Assembly (NCBI GenBank): GCA_030592985.1
Contig: JAUVIB010000026.1
Span: 1-15,865, forward strand
Length of the DNA stretch: 15,865 nt
Source of the DNA: Calditrichaceae bacterium
GTDB lineage: Bacteria > Calditrichota > Calditrichia > Calditrichales > Calditrichaceae
Direction: 5' to 3'
The notes under the pieces were generated by a model, which did no database searches, was not told the origin of the DNA, and was given only the letters and a program-made list of their open reading frames with translations. A program made the position numbers and the translations under genes. This document shows positions 8,805 to 15,836 of the stretch, one piece after another; the stretch's first letter is position 1; each line of letters opens with the position of its first letter.

Positions 8805-8992
8805 TGTAATCACGATTTTAAACGATTTCCGTTTTCTGGCAGTACAAAGATTCAGTAATTGACGACATTAATTTAAAACGTGGGTTGGAAAATTGATCAC
8901 CACCTTTTTTCAGCTAAAACGTGAAAAGCAACAACCCTAATACCCGGCCTTGGTTATTCATCAAAATAATACTTCATGGAAAGTCGGAATAT

Positions 8993-9021
8993 TTGCACAA
9001 CCAATACTATTTGGTTAAATT
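8993..9021 (+). promoter_or_regulatory. Candidate promoter of the tig-clpP-clpX operon
   Basis: TTGCAC (8993-8998) and TAAATT (9016-9021) have the ideal 17-base spacing. The transcript would start about 48 bases before the tig ATG. Each hexamer matches consensus only partly. No heat-shock (HrcA CIRCE-like) inverted repeat was seen here. Confidence 0.35.
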
Positions 9022-9074
9022 AAAAGCTTGGTTTTTTAAAATGGCAGATTTAGGTAGAGGATAGAGAGGAATCA

Positions 9075-10334
9075 ATGATCTCAAGTGAAGTTAAAAGAAT
9101 TAGCAATTGTAAAGTTGAATTAGCGATTAAAATTGAAAAAGCGGATTTAGAACCCATACGTGAGAAAGAGATTCAAAAAGTAAGGAGAGAAGTCCAAGTC
9201 CCCGGTTTTCGTAAAGGGAAAGCACCGATCGGCATGATCATGCAGCAATATAAAGACATGATTGAGGCTTATACTATTGATGCTGCTGTAAATGAAGCAC
9301 TAAAAACAGCAGAAGAACAAAATGACCTTAAGCTTGTGGGAACACCGGAAGTTAAGAAAATGGATCCCGATGAGGATAAAAATCTAATAGTGGAAATTGA
9401 AGCCGAAACTTTTCCCGAAGTTGAAATCAAGAAAATTAAAGGCTTGAAAGTTACTAGAGACAAATATGTGATAACCGATAAAGCGGTAGATGATACCATT
9501 GATCGCTTACGCAAAGAACGTGCTGAGATTTCTACGGTTGAAGACCCTGTTGAAAAAGGTATGATTCTGACCATCGATATGCAGGAAGTTGATGATAAAA
9601 ACGTTCCGATTGTAGGCAAGAATTATAAAGACATCGAAATCCGTATAGGAGAGGGGAAATTTGATCCGGAATTAGAGGAACAATTAATCGGTATGAAAAC
9701 AGATGAAGAACGGGAGATCTCAAAGGTTTATCCCGATGATTTTCCGCAAAAAGATTTTGCCGGTAAAAAGGAAGTATTTAAGGTTAAGGCAGTTAAAATT
9801 CAAAAAGAGGTTTTACCGGATCTGGGAGAAGAATTTATTGAAGAATTAAATCTCAATGTAAAGACTGTTGATGAATTGGAAGTATTAACAAGAAAGCAGA
9901 TGGAAAATCAGTATACCAGTGAAGCTGAAAAACGGTTTGGTGATGACTTAACCACACTCATATTGCAGGAAAATCCATTTGATGTGCCTGATGTGCTTGT
10001 GGAAAATTATTTAGATCATATTGTTACCGATGTTAAAAAGAATAATCCGAAAGTGAAAGAATCAGAAATTCGTGAATATTACAAAGCGGAGGCACTGAAT
10101 AGTTTAAAGTGGCATTATTTCAGAGATCAGTATGCAGAGAATGATGGTATTAAAGTAGATGACACGGATGTTGATAAATTTTATGATACCCTGGAAGATG
10201 AAAAAATAAAAGAATTATATAAAAGCAATCCCGCGGTTTTCGAAAGGGTTAAAGAGGATATTCTTAATAAAAAGATTTTTGATTCTATTGTGGAGAATCT
10301 TGAAATCGAAGAAAATGAGATTGTTTTAGATTAA
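9075..10334 (+). CDS. tig: Trigger factor, ribosome-associated chaperone
   Basis: This is the chaperone and peptidyl-prolyl isomerase that binds near the ribosomal exit tunnel and shields nascent chains, 419 residues. The ribosome-binding signature GFRKGKAP is at 44-51, as in E. coli. An FKBP-like domain occupies about 157-243 (EKGMILTIDM, FDPELEEQLIGMKTDEERE, VYPDDFPQKDFAGK). The helical C-terminal chaperone arm follows to the end. The family is usually 420-450 residues, so this is complete but compact. AGAGGA at 9065-9070 precedes the ATG by four bases. It is the first gene of a tig-clpP-clpX cluster, with clpP beginning 21 bases after its stop; this order is conserved across many bacteria and ties folding of new proteins to removal of failed ones. 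Confidence 0.96.
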   Translation: MISSEVKRISNCKVELAIKIEKADLEPIREKEIQKVRREVQVPGFRKGKAPIGMIMQQYKDMIEAYTIDAAVNEALKTAEEQNDLKLVGTPEVKKMDPDEDKNLIVEIEAETFPEVEIKKIKGLKVTRDKYVITDKAVDDTIDRLRKERAEISTVEDPVEKGMILTIDMQEVDDKNVPIVGKNYKDIEIRIGEGKFDPELEEQLIGMKTDEEREISKVYPDDFPQKDFAGKKEVFKVKAVKIQKEVLPDLGEEFIEELNLNVKTVDELEVLTRKQMENQYTSEAEKRFGDDLTTLILQENPFDVPDVLVENYLDHIVTDVKKNNPKVKESEIREYYKAEALNSLKWHYFRDQYAENDGIKVDDTDVDKFYDTLEDEKIKELYKSNPAVFERVKEDILNKKIFDSIVENLEIEENEIVLD

Positions 10335-10355
10335 ATAAAATTGGAAGGAACAAGT

Positions 10356-10961
10356 ATGACCTTAGTTCCCATGGTGATAGAGCAGACAGGGCGGGGTGAA
10401 CGCGCATATGATATATATTCCCGGCTGTTAAAAGAACGTATTATTTTTCTTGGTACACCCATAGATGACAATATTGCAAGTTTAATTATATCTCAGTTGT
10501 TATTTCTTGAGGCGGAAGATCCGGAAAAGGATATTTTCTTATATATAAATTCTCCCGGTGGAATTGTAACATCGGGAATGGCAATTTACGATACGATTCA
10601 GTATATCAAGCCGGATGTGGTAACAACTTGTATGGGGCAGGCAGCCAGTATGGGAGCGTTGCTTTTAGCCGCCGGTACCAAAGGGAAACGTTATACATTA
10701 CCGCATTCCCGAATTATGATTCACCAGCCTTTAGGCGGCGTGGAAGGCCAGGCTTCCGATATTCAGATTGCTGCCAACGAGATTCTGCGTACCAGAGAGT
10801 CGCTTAATAAAATTTTAGCCTTATGTACAGGAAAACCGTTAAAGCAAATTGAAAAAGATACCGACCGCAATTATTTTATGTCTGCTGCAGAAGCTAAGGA
10901 GTACGGGATAATTGATAAAATTTTAGAAAATCGTACTAACGACAAAGGGAAAAATGAGTAA
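10356..10961 (+). CDS. clpP: ATP-dependent Clp protease proteolytic subunit, Ser-His-Asn triad
   Basis: This serine peptidase forms the double-heptamer chamber that degrades proteins fed by ClpX. I start at ATG 10356, six bases after GGAAGGA (10343-10349); an in-frame TTG at 10341 would sit over the Shine-Dalgarno sequence. The product has 201 residues and begins MTLVPMVIEQ, so there is essentially no propeptide (E. coli has 14 residues). The nucleophile is Ser98 in GQAASMGA and the base is His123 in MIHQPLGG. The third catalytic position, aligned with Asp185 of the E. coli precursor (ERDRF), is Asn172 here, in TDRNYFM; the codon is AAT. As I recall, Listeria ClpP1 also has a Ser-His-Asn triad, with altered activity. 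The oxyanion-loop SPGG (66-69) is intact. Its last eight bases overlap clpX. It is the only clpP in the window. Confidence 0.95.
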   Translation: MTLVPMVIEQTGRGERAYDIYSRLLKERIIFLGTPIDDNIASLIISQLLFLEAEDPEKDIFLYINSPGGIVTSGMAIYDTIQYIKPDVVTTCMGQAASMGALLLAAGTKGKRYTLPHSRIMIHQPLGGVEGQASDIQIAANEILRTRESLNKILALCTGKPLKQIEKDTDRNYFMSAAEAKEYGIIDKILENRTNDKGKNE

Positions 10962-12207
10962 AGAAAAAACAAAAAAATCGATTCCGTATTGTTCTTTTTG
11001 CGGGCGTACAGCCAATGAAGTTGAAAGTATGATTTCCGGTTTGGATGCACATATATGTAATGAATGTATTGCAAGCGCAAAAGATATTTTAAGTCGCCAC
11101 GAACCACCTTTTATAATTGATGATAAAGACCATTTTCTTTCTCCTGCCGGCATTAAAGATGAGTTGGATAAATATGTTATAAGTCAGGACAAAGTAAAGC
11201 GGATACTCTCTGTTGCTGTATATAATCATTACAAACGTACTTCTGCTCCTGTATCTAAAGATGATGTTGAAATTGAAAAAAGTAATGTTATTTTGCTAGG
11301 ACCTACAGGCACAGGAAAAACCCTGTTGGCACAAACATTAGCACGAATTCTCAATGTTCCATTTTCAATCGCCGATGCCACTGTACTTACAGAAGCCGGA
11401 TATGTGGGTGAAGATGTGGAAAATATTCTTGTGCGTCTGTATCAGGCCGCTAACTATGATGTAAAAAAAGCCGAACAAGGTATAGTTTATATAGATGAGA
11501 TAGATAAAATTGGCCGGAAAAGTGGGAATCCTTCCATAACCAGAGATGTATCGGGAGAGGGTGTACAACAGGCTATTTTAAAAATGTTAGAAGGGACAAT
11601 TTCAAGTATTCCTCCAAAAGGTGGCAGAAAACATCCTGAGCAGAAATTGGTCAATATTAATACTAAAAATATTCTTTTTATTTGTGGTGGCGCTTTTGAA
11701 GGTCTTGAAGAGATTGTTAAACGTCGTATCGGAGAGAAAACTATTGGTTTTGAGAAAAACATCGGTGTACAAACAGCCTATAATAAAAGTGAACTATATG
11801 GAAAAGCTGAACCTGAAGATTTACTTCATTACGGAATGATACCGGAGTTAATAGGACGATTACCTGTTGTTGGTGCTCTTGCTGAGCTGGATGAGGTAGC
11901 GTTATTTTCTATTTTAACAGAACCCAAAAATGCACTGGTAAAGCAGTATAAAAGGCTTTTTGAGTTAGAAAAAGTGGAATTGGAATTTGAAAAAGATGCT
12001 TTACATGAAATCGTCAAAATGGCTATGAGTAGAAAAACAGGTGCCCGTTCTCTGCGTTCTATAATGGAGAATGTAATGATTGATATCATGTTTAAGGTCC
12101 CATCGCTGCCGAATTTGAAATCGGTTACCATTACGAAAGATGTTGTCATGAAGCAAGAAGAACCTGACTACTTTTTTTCCTCACCAAAATCAAAAAAAAC
12201 GGCATAA
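10954..12207 (+). CDS. clpX: ATP-dependent Clp protease ATP-binding subunit ClpX
   Basis: This AAA+ unfoldase recognises tagged proteins and threads them into ClpP, 417 residues. The N-terminal zinc-binding domain has Cys13, Cys16, Cys35 and Cys38 (C-x2-C-x18-C-x2-C). Walker A is GPTGTGKT at 116-123, the pore-1 loop GYVGED at 149-154, Walker B VYIDE at 178-182, and the RKH substrate loop at 225-227. IGF at 264-266 is the loop that docks on ClpP, so a ClpXP complex is expected despite the unusual ClpP triad. Sensor-2 lies in KTGARSLRS near the C terminus. The ATG is in an ATGAGTAA overlap with the clpP stop, which indicates translational coupling; AAGGGA (10945-10950) is a close upstream ribosome binding site. 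A hairpin terminator begins inside the final codons. Confidence 0.97.
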   Translation: MSKEKTKKSIPYCSFCGRTANEVESMISGLDAHICNECIASAKDILSRHEPPFIIDDKDHFLSPAGIKDELDKYVISQDKVKRILSVAVYNHYKRTSAPVSKDDVEIEKSNVILLGPTGTGKTLLAQTLARILNVPFSIADATVLTEAGYVGEDVENILVRLYQAANYDVKKAEQGIVYIDEIDKIGRKSGNPSITRDVSGEGVQQAILKMLEGTISSIPPKGGRKHPEQKLVNINTKNILFICGGAFEGLEEIVKRRIGEKTIGFEKNIGVQTAYNKSELYGKAEPEDLLHYGMIPELIGRLPVVGALAELDEVALFSILTEPKNALVKQYKRLFELEKVELEFEKDALHEIVKMAMSRKTGARSLRSIMENVMIDIMFKVPSLPNLKSVTITKDVVMKQEEPDYFFSSPKSKKTA

Positions 12208-12236
12208 AGATTTCTCGTCACATCTTAATGCCGTTT
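12197..12236 (+). terminator. Intrinsic terminator overlapping the clpX stop
   Basis: AAACGGCATAAAGAT (12197-12211) and ATCTTAATGCCGTTT (12222-12236) form a 15-base-pair stem with one mismatch and a 10-base loop, followed by TATTA. The 5' arm contains the last ClpX codons and the TAA. It should end or attenuate the tig-clpP-clpX transcript before lon. The run of A before it could serve as a U-tract in the opposite direction, but no minus-strand gene points here. Confidence 0.75.
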
Positions 12237-12311
12237 ATTATCCCACAAAATAAAAGCCAGCAGCAAATATTCAACTGTTTAAATTTATTTGTAAAACCAG
12301 GAAGTTAAAAA

Positions 12312-14657
12312 ATGATTTCTAAGAAAAAGAATAAAGATAATAATGATAATCTTAATGTCCTTCCATTAAAGGATCTGATATATTTCCCATACATGGTAGC
12401 GCCGATAATTGTGGGCAGAGAGGATTCTATTACTGCAATTGAGACGGCTCTATTACAGGAAGATCCCATAATTCTGGTTTCGCAAAAAGATGCTCTGAAA
12501 GAAGACATAAAAGCATCCGACTTATACAGAGTTGGCGTTAAGGGTCGTATATTACAGCTTATCAAACTGCCAAATGGATTGATCAAAGCATTGATTGAAG
12601 GGGTTAGCAGGGTAAAAGTTATCCGTTATTCAAAAGGACAAAAATATTTGACCGCCAAAATAGAAGAGTTGCAAGATGAAATAAAAATGAATGATCATCT
12701 TGAAGCGAAAAGACGTCAGCTTCTCTCCCTGTTCAAATCTTATATTAAAATGAATGAAAATATTCCGGAGGAAATTCTTTTTACTTTAGAACATCTGGAT
12801 GATATCGATAAATTGAGTGATTTTATTGCCGCTTACCTTGATGTTGATGTTAAGATCAAGCAGAGTATACTTCAGGAATGGCGGATTGAAAGGCGAATTA
12901 ATCGTATTTTATCCATTTTAAAAAAAGAAAACAGAGTTTTGTCTTTAAAAGGAGAACTAGATGTTAAAGTTCGTGATAAAATGCTGCAGTCTCAGCGGCA
13001 AATGTATCTTCAGGAACAGTTGCGAATTATCCAGGAAGAATTAGGCGAAGAGGATCAATTCTCCGATGAAATTTCCAGTTTAAAGAAAAAAATAAATACA
13101 GCAAAAATGTCTCAGGAGGCAAACGATAAAGCTTTCGAAGAGCTGGAAAGATTAAAAAAGATTCCTCCCATGTCTCCTGAATTCAATGTAATTAGAACCT
13201 ATTTGGATTGGCTGACCGGGGTTCCCTGGAGCAAGCGGACAAATGACGAAAAGGATATTAAAAAGGCAGCCAGAATCCTGGATGAAGATCATTATGGTCT
13301 CGTAAAGCCTAAAAAGCGAATTCTGGAATATATTGCCGTATTGCAGCGCGTTCAAAAAATGCAGGGACCGATTCTTTGTTTGGTTGGGCCTCCCGGCGTT
13401 GGCAAGACATCTTTGGGGAAATCCATTGCCCGTGTAATGGGACGAAAATTTATCCGCATGTCTCTCGGTGGAGTTAATGATGAGGCTGAAATTCGCGGGC
13501 ATCGACGTACCTATGTTGGATCATTACCGGGGAAAATTGTTCAGGGAATGAAAAAAGCCGGAACAGTTAATCCACTATTTTTATTGGATGAAATAGATAA
13601 ACTTGGCAATGACTATCGCGGCGACCCGGCTTCAGCTTTATTGGAAGCTCTTGATCCGGAGCAAAACAGTACTTTTATGGATCACTTTTTGGAAGTGGAG
13701 TATGACCTTTCCGGAGTAATGTTTATATTGACCGCAAATAATATCTATGATATACCTGATCCATTAAGAGACCGCATGGAAATAATAGAACTTCCCGGAT
13801 ACCTCGATTATGAAAAAGAAAAAATTGCCCGAAGTTACCTGATACCAAAACAAATATCGGTAAACGGTTTAGAAGAAGATGAAATAGATATTAATGAAAC
13901 CGCTATCAATGAAATTATCCTGAATTATACACTTGAGGCAGGTGTACGCTCATTGGAAAGAGAGATCAGTAAAATCTGCCGCCAGGCAATTATGGAAATC
14001 TCTACGAGCAGTCGTAAAAAACGGGTACACGTTAATAAGAAGGATGTGAAGAAATATCTTGGAGAACCCAAATATCCATTATCGAAATTTGGTAACGGTA
14101 AAGAAGTGGGAGTAGCAACCGGTTTGGCCTGGACATCATTTGGCGGCGATATCCTCCGTGTGGAGATTAACCTTCTCCCGGGAAAAGACAAAATTACCTT
14201 AACTGGAAAATTAGGTGAAGTTATGCAGGAATCGGCCATGATTGCTATTGCCTACGTCCGTTCTAAATACAAAAAATATCACATTAACAGAGATTTTAAT
14301 TACAAACATGAGATTCACATTCATCTTCCGGAAGGAGCTGTTCCAAAAGACGGCCCTTCAGCAGGAGTAACATTAACGACTGCTCTGATTTCCGCTTTGT
14401 TAAAGATAAAATATCCGGGTAAAATTGCCATGACCGGTGAAATTACCTTACGTGGTAGAATATTACCGGTTGGCGGATTAAACGAGAAGTTATTAGCAGC
14501 GAAACGATATGGAATGAAAACCGTAATGGTTCCCGATGGAAATCGTGCTGATATTCGTGAATTAGATAAGGAGTTAATAGATGGATTGGAGATTATATTT
14601 ATTAAAGATTATTCTCAGATTTATGATATAATTTTTGGCAAAAAAAAATCCGCGTGA
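12312..14657 (+). CDS. lon: ATP-dependent protease La (Lon)
   Basis: This homohexameric AAA+ serine protease degrades misfolded and regulatory proteins in the cytoplasm. At 781 residues it is about the usual length (E. coli 784). The N-terminal substrate-binding domain begins at about 14 (NVLPLKDLIYFPYM) and leads through a coiled coil near 215-275 (QRQMYLQEQLRIIQEELG). The ATPase domain has Walker A GPPGVGKT at 359-366 and Walker B LFLLDE at 422-427. The protease domain carries the catalytic dyad Ser683 (DGPSAG) and Lys726 (GGLNEKLLAA), 43 residues apart as in E. coli. AGGAAG at 12299-12304 lies seven bases before the ATG. It follows clpX by about 100 bases, but a strong terminator lies between them, so it probably has its own promoter or depends on read-through. 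Its stop codon lies within a shared terminator hairpin. Confidence 0.97.
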   Translation: MISKKKNKDNNDNLNVLPLKDLIYFPYMVAPIIVGREDSITAIETALLQEDPIILVSQKDALKEDIKASDLYRVGVKGRILQLIKLPNGLIKALIEGVSRVKVIRYSKGQKYLTAKIEELQDEIKMNDHLEAKRRQLLSLFKSYIKMNENIPEEILFTLEHLDDIDKLSDFIAAYLDVDVKIKQSILQEWRIERRINRILSILKKENRVLSLKGELDVKVRDKMLQSQRQMYLQEQLRIIQEELGEEDQFSDEISSLKKKINTAKMSQEANDKAFEELERLKKIPPMSPEFNVIRTYLDWLTGVPWSKRTNDEKDIKKAARILDEDHYGLVKPKKRILEYIAVLQRVQKMQGPILCLVGPPGVGKTSLGKSIARVMGRKFIRMSLGGVNDEAEIRGHRRTYVGSLPGKIVQGMKKAGTVNPLFLLDEIDKLGNDYRGDPASALLEALDPEQNSTFMDHFLEVEYDLSGVMFILTANNIYDIPDPLRDRMEIIELPGYLDYEKEKIARSYLIPKQISVNGLEEDEIDINETAINEIILNYTLEAGVRSLEREISKICRQAIMEISTSSRKKRVHVNKKDVKKYLGEPKYPLSKFGNGKEVGVATGLAWTSFGGDILRVEINLLPGKDKITLTGKLGEVMQESAMIAIAYVRSKYKKYHINRDFNYKHEIHIHLPEGAVPKDGPSAGVTLTTALISALLKIKYPGKIAMTGEITLRGRILPVGGLNEKLLAAKRYGMKTVMVPDGNRADIRELDKELIDGLEIIFIKDYSQIYDIIFGKKKSA

Positions 14658-14668
14658 TTGCGGATTTT
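14645..14668. terminator. Shared bidirectional terminator of lon and rpsT
   Basis: AAAATCCGC (14645-14653) pairs perfectly with GCGGATTTT (14660-14668) around a six-base loop. The lon TGA (14655-14657) lies in the loop. On the minus strand the stem runs into eight T residues, giving rpsT a textbook rho-independent terminator; on the plus strand the run is TTTTCTTAT. The rpsT stop begins only two bases beyond the hairpin. Confidence 0.8.
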
Positions 14669-14669
14669 C

Positions 14670-14921
14670 TTATAAAGAATTAACATAACGTGTGATGCGT
14701 GATTTCTTATGCGCTGCATTGTTCTTATGAATAATACTTTTAATAGACAGCCTGTCAATTAAGGATATGGTCTCTTTAAGCTGCTTTTCGGCATTTTCTT
14801 TATTGTCTTCACTGAGAAGAGCTTTCATATATCTTTTCATACGTTTTTTATAGGATCGATTAATTAACCGATCTTCTTCAGATGTTTTAATTCTTTTAAT
14901 TGCTGATTTGTGCTGGGCCAT
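14670..14921 (-). CDS. rpsT: Small ribosomal subunit protein bS20
   Basis: bS20 is a primary binder of 16S rRNA in the 30S subunit. It is 83 residues and very basic. It starts MAQHKSAIKRIKTSEEDR and carries the family signature HKNNAAHKKSR near its C terminus. AGGAGA at 14932-14937 (minus strand) precedes the ATG by ten bases. The gene is convergent with lon and shares its terminator. A good promoter candidate lies at 14975-15003. It is single-copy and monocistronic here, which is usual for rpsT. Length and composition show nothing abnormal. Confidence 0.96.
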   Translation of the reverse strand: MAQHKSAIKRIKTSEEDRLINRSYKKRMKRYMKALLSEDNKENAEKQLKETISLIDRLSIKSIIHKNNAAHKKSRITRYVNSL

Positions 14922-14974
14922 AGATTTAATATCTCCTGATATTTGCTAATATTCTTATTTTTTAGCGAACACTA

Positions 14975-15003
14975 AGTTTAAGTATTATTAAAAAGCAAGT
15001 CAA
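14975..15003 (-). promoter_or_regulatory. Candidate promoter of rpsT
   Basis: On the minus strand TTGACT (14998-15003) and TAAACT (14975-14980) are separated by exactly 17 bases. The -35 matches sigma-70 consensus at five of six positions and the -10 at four. The implied leader is about 47 bases. Confidence 0.5.
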
Positions 15004-15186
15004 ATAAATATTCAAACTAATAAATGCTGCAAATCCTCATACAGAAGATACTTTATTAGATTAGCAAACAATATAATCAAGTAGTTTTAATTTATCGTAT
15101 TGGAATTTTCACTTCGAAAATAGAATACCTTAGTTATAAAGGAACTTTCTGTACAAGAAAATCAGTAAAATTTACTTGGTTAAGCA

Positions 15187-15243
15187 CTGCTTTCCGCTCC
15201 CCTCAGTTGGATTTGGAGGGGATTATACCAATGCCTAAAGCAG
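15187..15243. other. Nested stem-loop in a GC-richer island
   Basis: CTGCTTT (15187-15193) can pair with AAAGCAG (15237-15243). Inside this, TCCCCTC (15198-15204) can pair with GAGGGGA (15216-15222) around an 11-base loop. Both stems are seven perfect pairs. The island is clearly richer in GC than its surroundings. It could be a structured RNA, a leader element or the remains of a palindromic repeat; there is no U-tract, so a simple terminator is unlikely. The 3' arm of the inner stem contains a Shine-Dalgarno-like GGAGGGG that would be masked when folded. Confidence 0.35.
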
Positions 15244-15471
15244 GCTATGTTGTCCTGAAATCTGTGTTGAATCCGATATCAATATATTGTTTGTACCGGA
15301 AAGAAAGCGATAAAGATTTTATATTTTTTTGAATTTATTTTACATATTATGCCATTTTGTGTTATCAAAGAAATGCTGGAACAGCATGGTTTATTCAATG
15401 AAATTAATACCTACTGCACATAAGTTATTTTTTTTATCTTTTTTATTATCATTTATTTGATTTTTGAAAAA

Positions 15472-15500
15472 TTGTTCGTATATTTAGCGACTGCTATATT
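15472..15500 (+). promoter_or_regulatory. Candidate promoter of the tRNA cluster
   Basis: TTGTTC (15472-15477) and TATATT (15495-15500) are 17 bases apart and would start transcription about 11 bases before the first tRNA. An overlapping alternative is TTGATT (15457-15462) with TATATT (15479-15484), spacing 16. One of the two is likely to be used for the tRNA (and probably tuf) transcript. Confidence 0.45.
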
Positions 15501-15517
15501 TTGATGCAGTAAATTTT

Positions 15518-15590
15518 GCTGGTGTAGCTCAATTGGTAGAGCAACTGATTTGTAATCAGTTGGTTGGGGGTTCAAGTCCTCTCACCAGCT
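15518..15590 (+). tRNA. tRNA-Thr (anticodon TGT)
   Basis: A 73-base cloverleaf. The acceptor GCTGGTG pairs with CACCAGC at 15583-15589. The anticodon stem ACTGA/TCAGT (15544-15548 with 15556-15560) encloses the loop TTTGTAA with anticodon TGT at 15551-15553. The T-loop TTCAAGT is present, and its stem contains two G-T pairs. The discriminator base is T and no CCA is encoded, so the end must be added enzymatically. It is first in a Thr-Gly-Thr cluster. Confidence 0.95.
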
Positions 15591-15675
15591 CTATCATTAC
15601 ATTCCTGACGACAGCTTCTTTAATTGTTGTCTGGTCAATGTGCGTTATGTTTGAACCACATAACATTGGTTTTAT

Positions 15676-15749
15676 GCGGGAGTAACTCAATTGGCTAGAG
15701 TCACAGCCTTCCAAGCTGTTGGTTACGGGTTCGAGTCCCGTTTCCCGCT
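15676..15749 (+). tRNA. tRNA-Gly (anticodon TCC)
   Basis: A 74-base cloverleaf. The acceptor GCGGGAG pairs with TTCCCGC at 15742-15748, ending in a G-T pair. The anticodon stem ACAGC/GCTGT (15703-15707 with 15715-15719) encloses CTTCCAA with anticodon TCC at 15710-15712. The T-arm has the GGTTCGAGTCC core. The discriminator is T and CCA is not encoded. It lies 85 bases after the first tRNA and 14 before the next. Confidence 0.95.
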
Positions 15750-15763
15750 CTATAGTTATCAGT

Positions 15764-15836
15764 GCCCACGTAGCTCAGTCGGTAGAGTACATCCTTGGTA
15801 AGGATGAGGTCACCAGTTCAATCCTGGTCGTGGGCT
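15764..15836 (+). tRNA. tRNA-Thr (anticodon GGT)
   Basis: A 73-base cloverleaf. The acceptor GCCCACG pairs with CGTGGGC at 15829-15835. The anticodon stem CATCC/GGATG (15790-15794 with 15802-15806) encloses TTGGTAA with anticodon GGT at 15797-15799. The discriminator is T and CCA is not encoded. This is the tRNA that normally stands directly before tuf (EF-Tu); only 29 bases of the window remain after it, too few to show a gene. Confidence 0.95.

Larger units (their letters stand above)
14922..15517. other. Intergenic region between rpsT and the tRNA genes
   Basis: About 600 bases without a clear gene. It holds the rpsT promoter (14975-15003), a GC-richer island near 15187-15290 within very AT-rich flanks, a small perfect dyad (ATGCTG-GAA-CAGCAT, 15373-15387) and the tRNA promoter near 15472-15500. 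One plus-strand frame is stop-free from 15060 to its TGA at 15330-15332. Its only ATG is at 15231, which would give 33 residues beginning MPKAGYVVLK, preceded by GGAGGGG at 15215-15221. I do not call this a gene because the product resembles nothing I know and lacks independent support. Confidence 0.6.

Noticed and set aside
8874..8923. Direct repeat TAAAACGTG downstream of the second permease
   Set aside because: Only two nine-base copies 41 bases apart in AT-rich DNA, with no other structure; probably chance.
9269..9619. Minus-strand open frame of 116 codons inside tig
   Set aside because: It is antisense to a clear trigger factor gene, has Ser/Ile/Thr-rich low-complexity composition and no recognisable domain.
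10341..10355. TTG start giving clpP five extra residues (MEGTS...)
   Set aside because: The TTG overlaps the GGAAGGA ribosome binding site that is correctly spaced for ATG 10356, and MTLVPMVIEQ matches the usual ClpP beginning.
12270..12297. TTCAAC-16-TAAAAC as a lon promoter
   Set aside because: The implied start would fall on the Shine-Dalgarno sequence just before the ATG, and the hexamers are weak.
13152..13502. Minus-strand open frame of 116 codons inside lon
   Set aside because: It is antisense to the highly conserved ATPase region of lon and has no recognisable domain or ribosome binding site.
15591..15675. Possible degenerate tRNA-Tyr between the first two tRNAs
   Set aside because: The gap has about the right size, but I find no acceptor pairing, T-arm core or GTA anticodon stem-loop.
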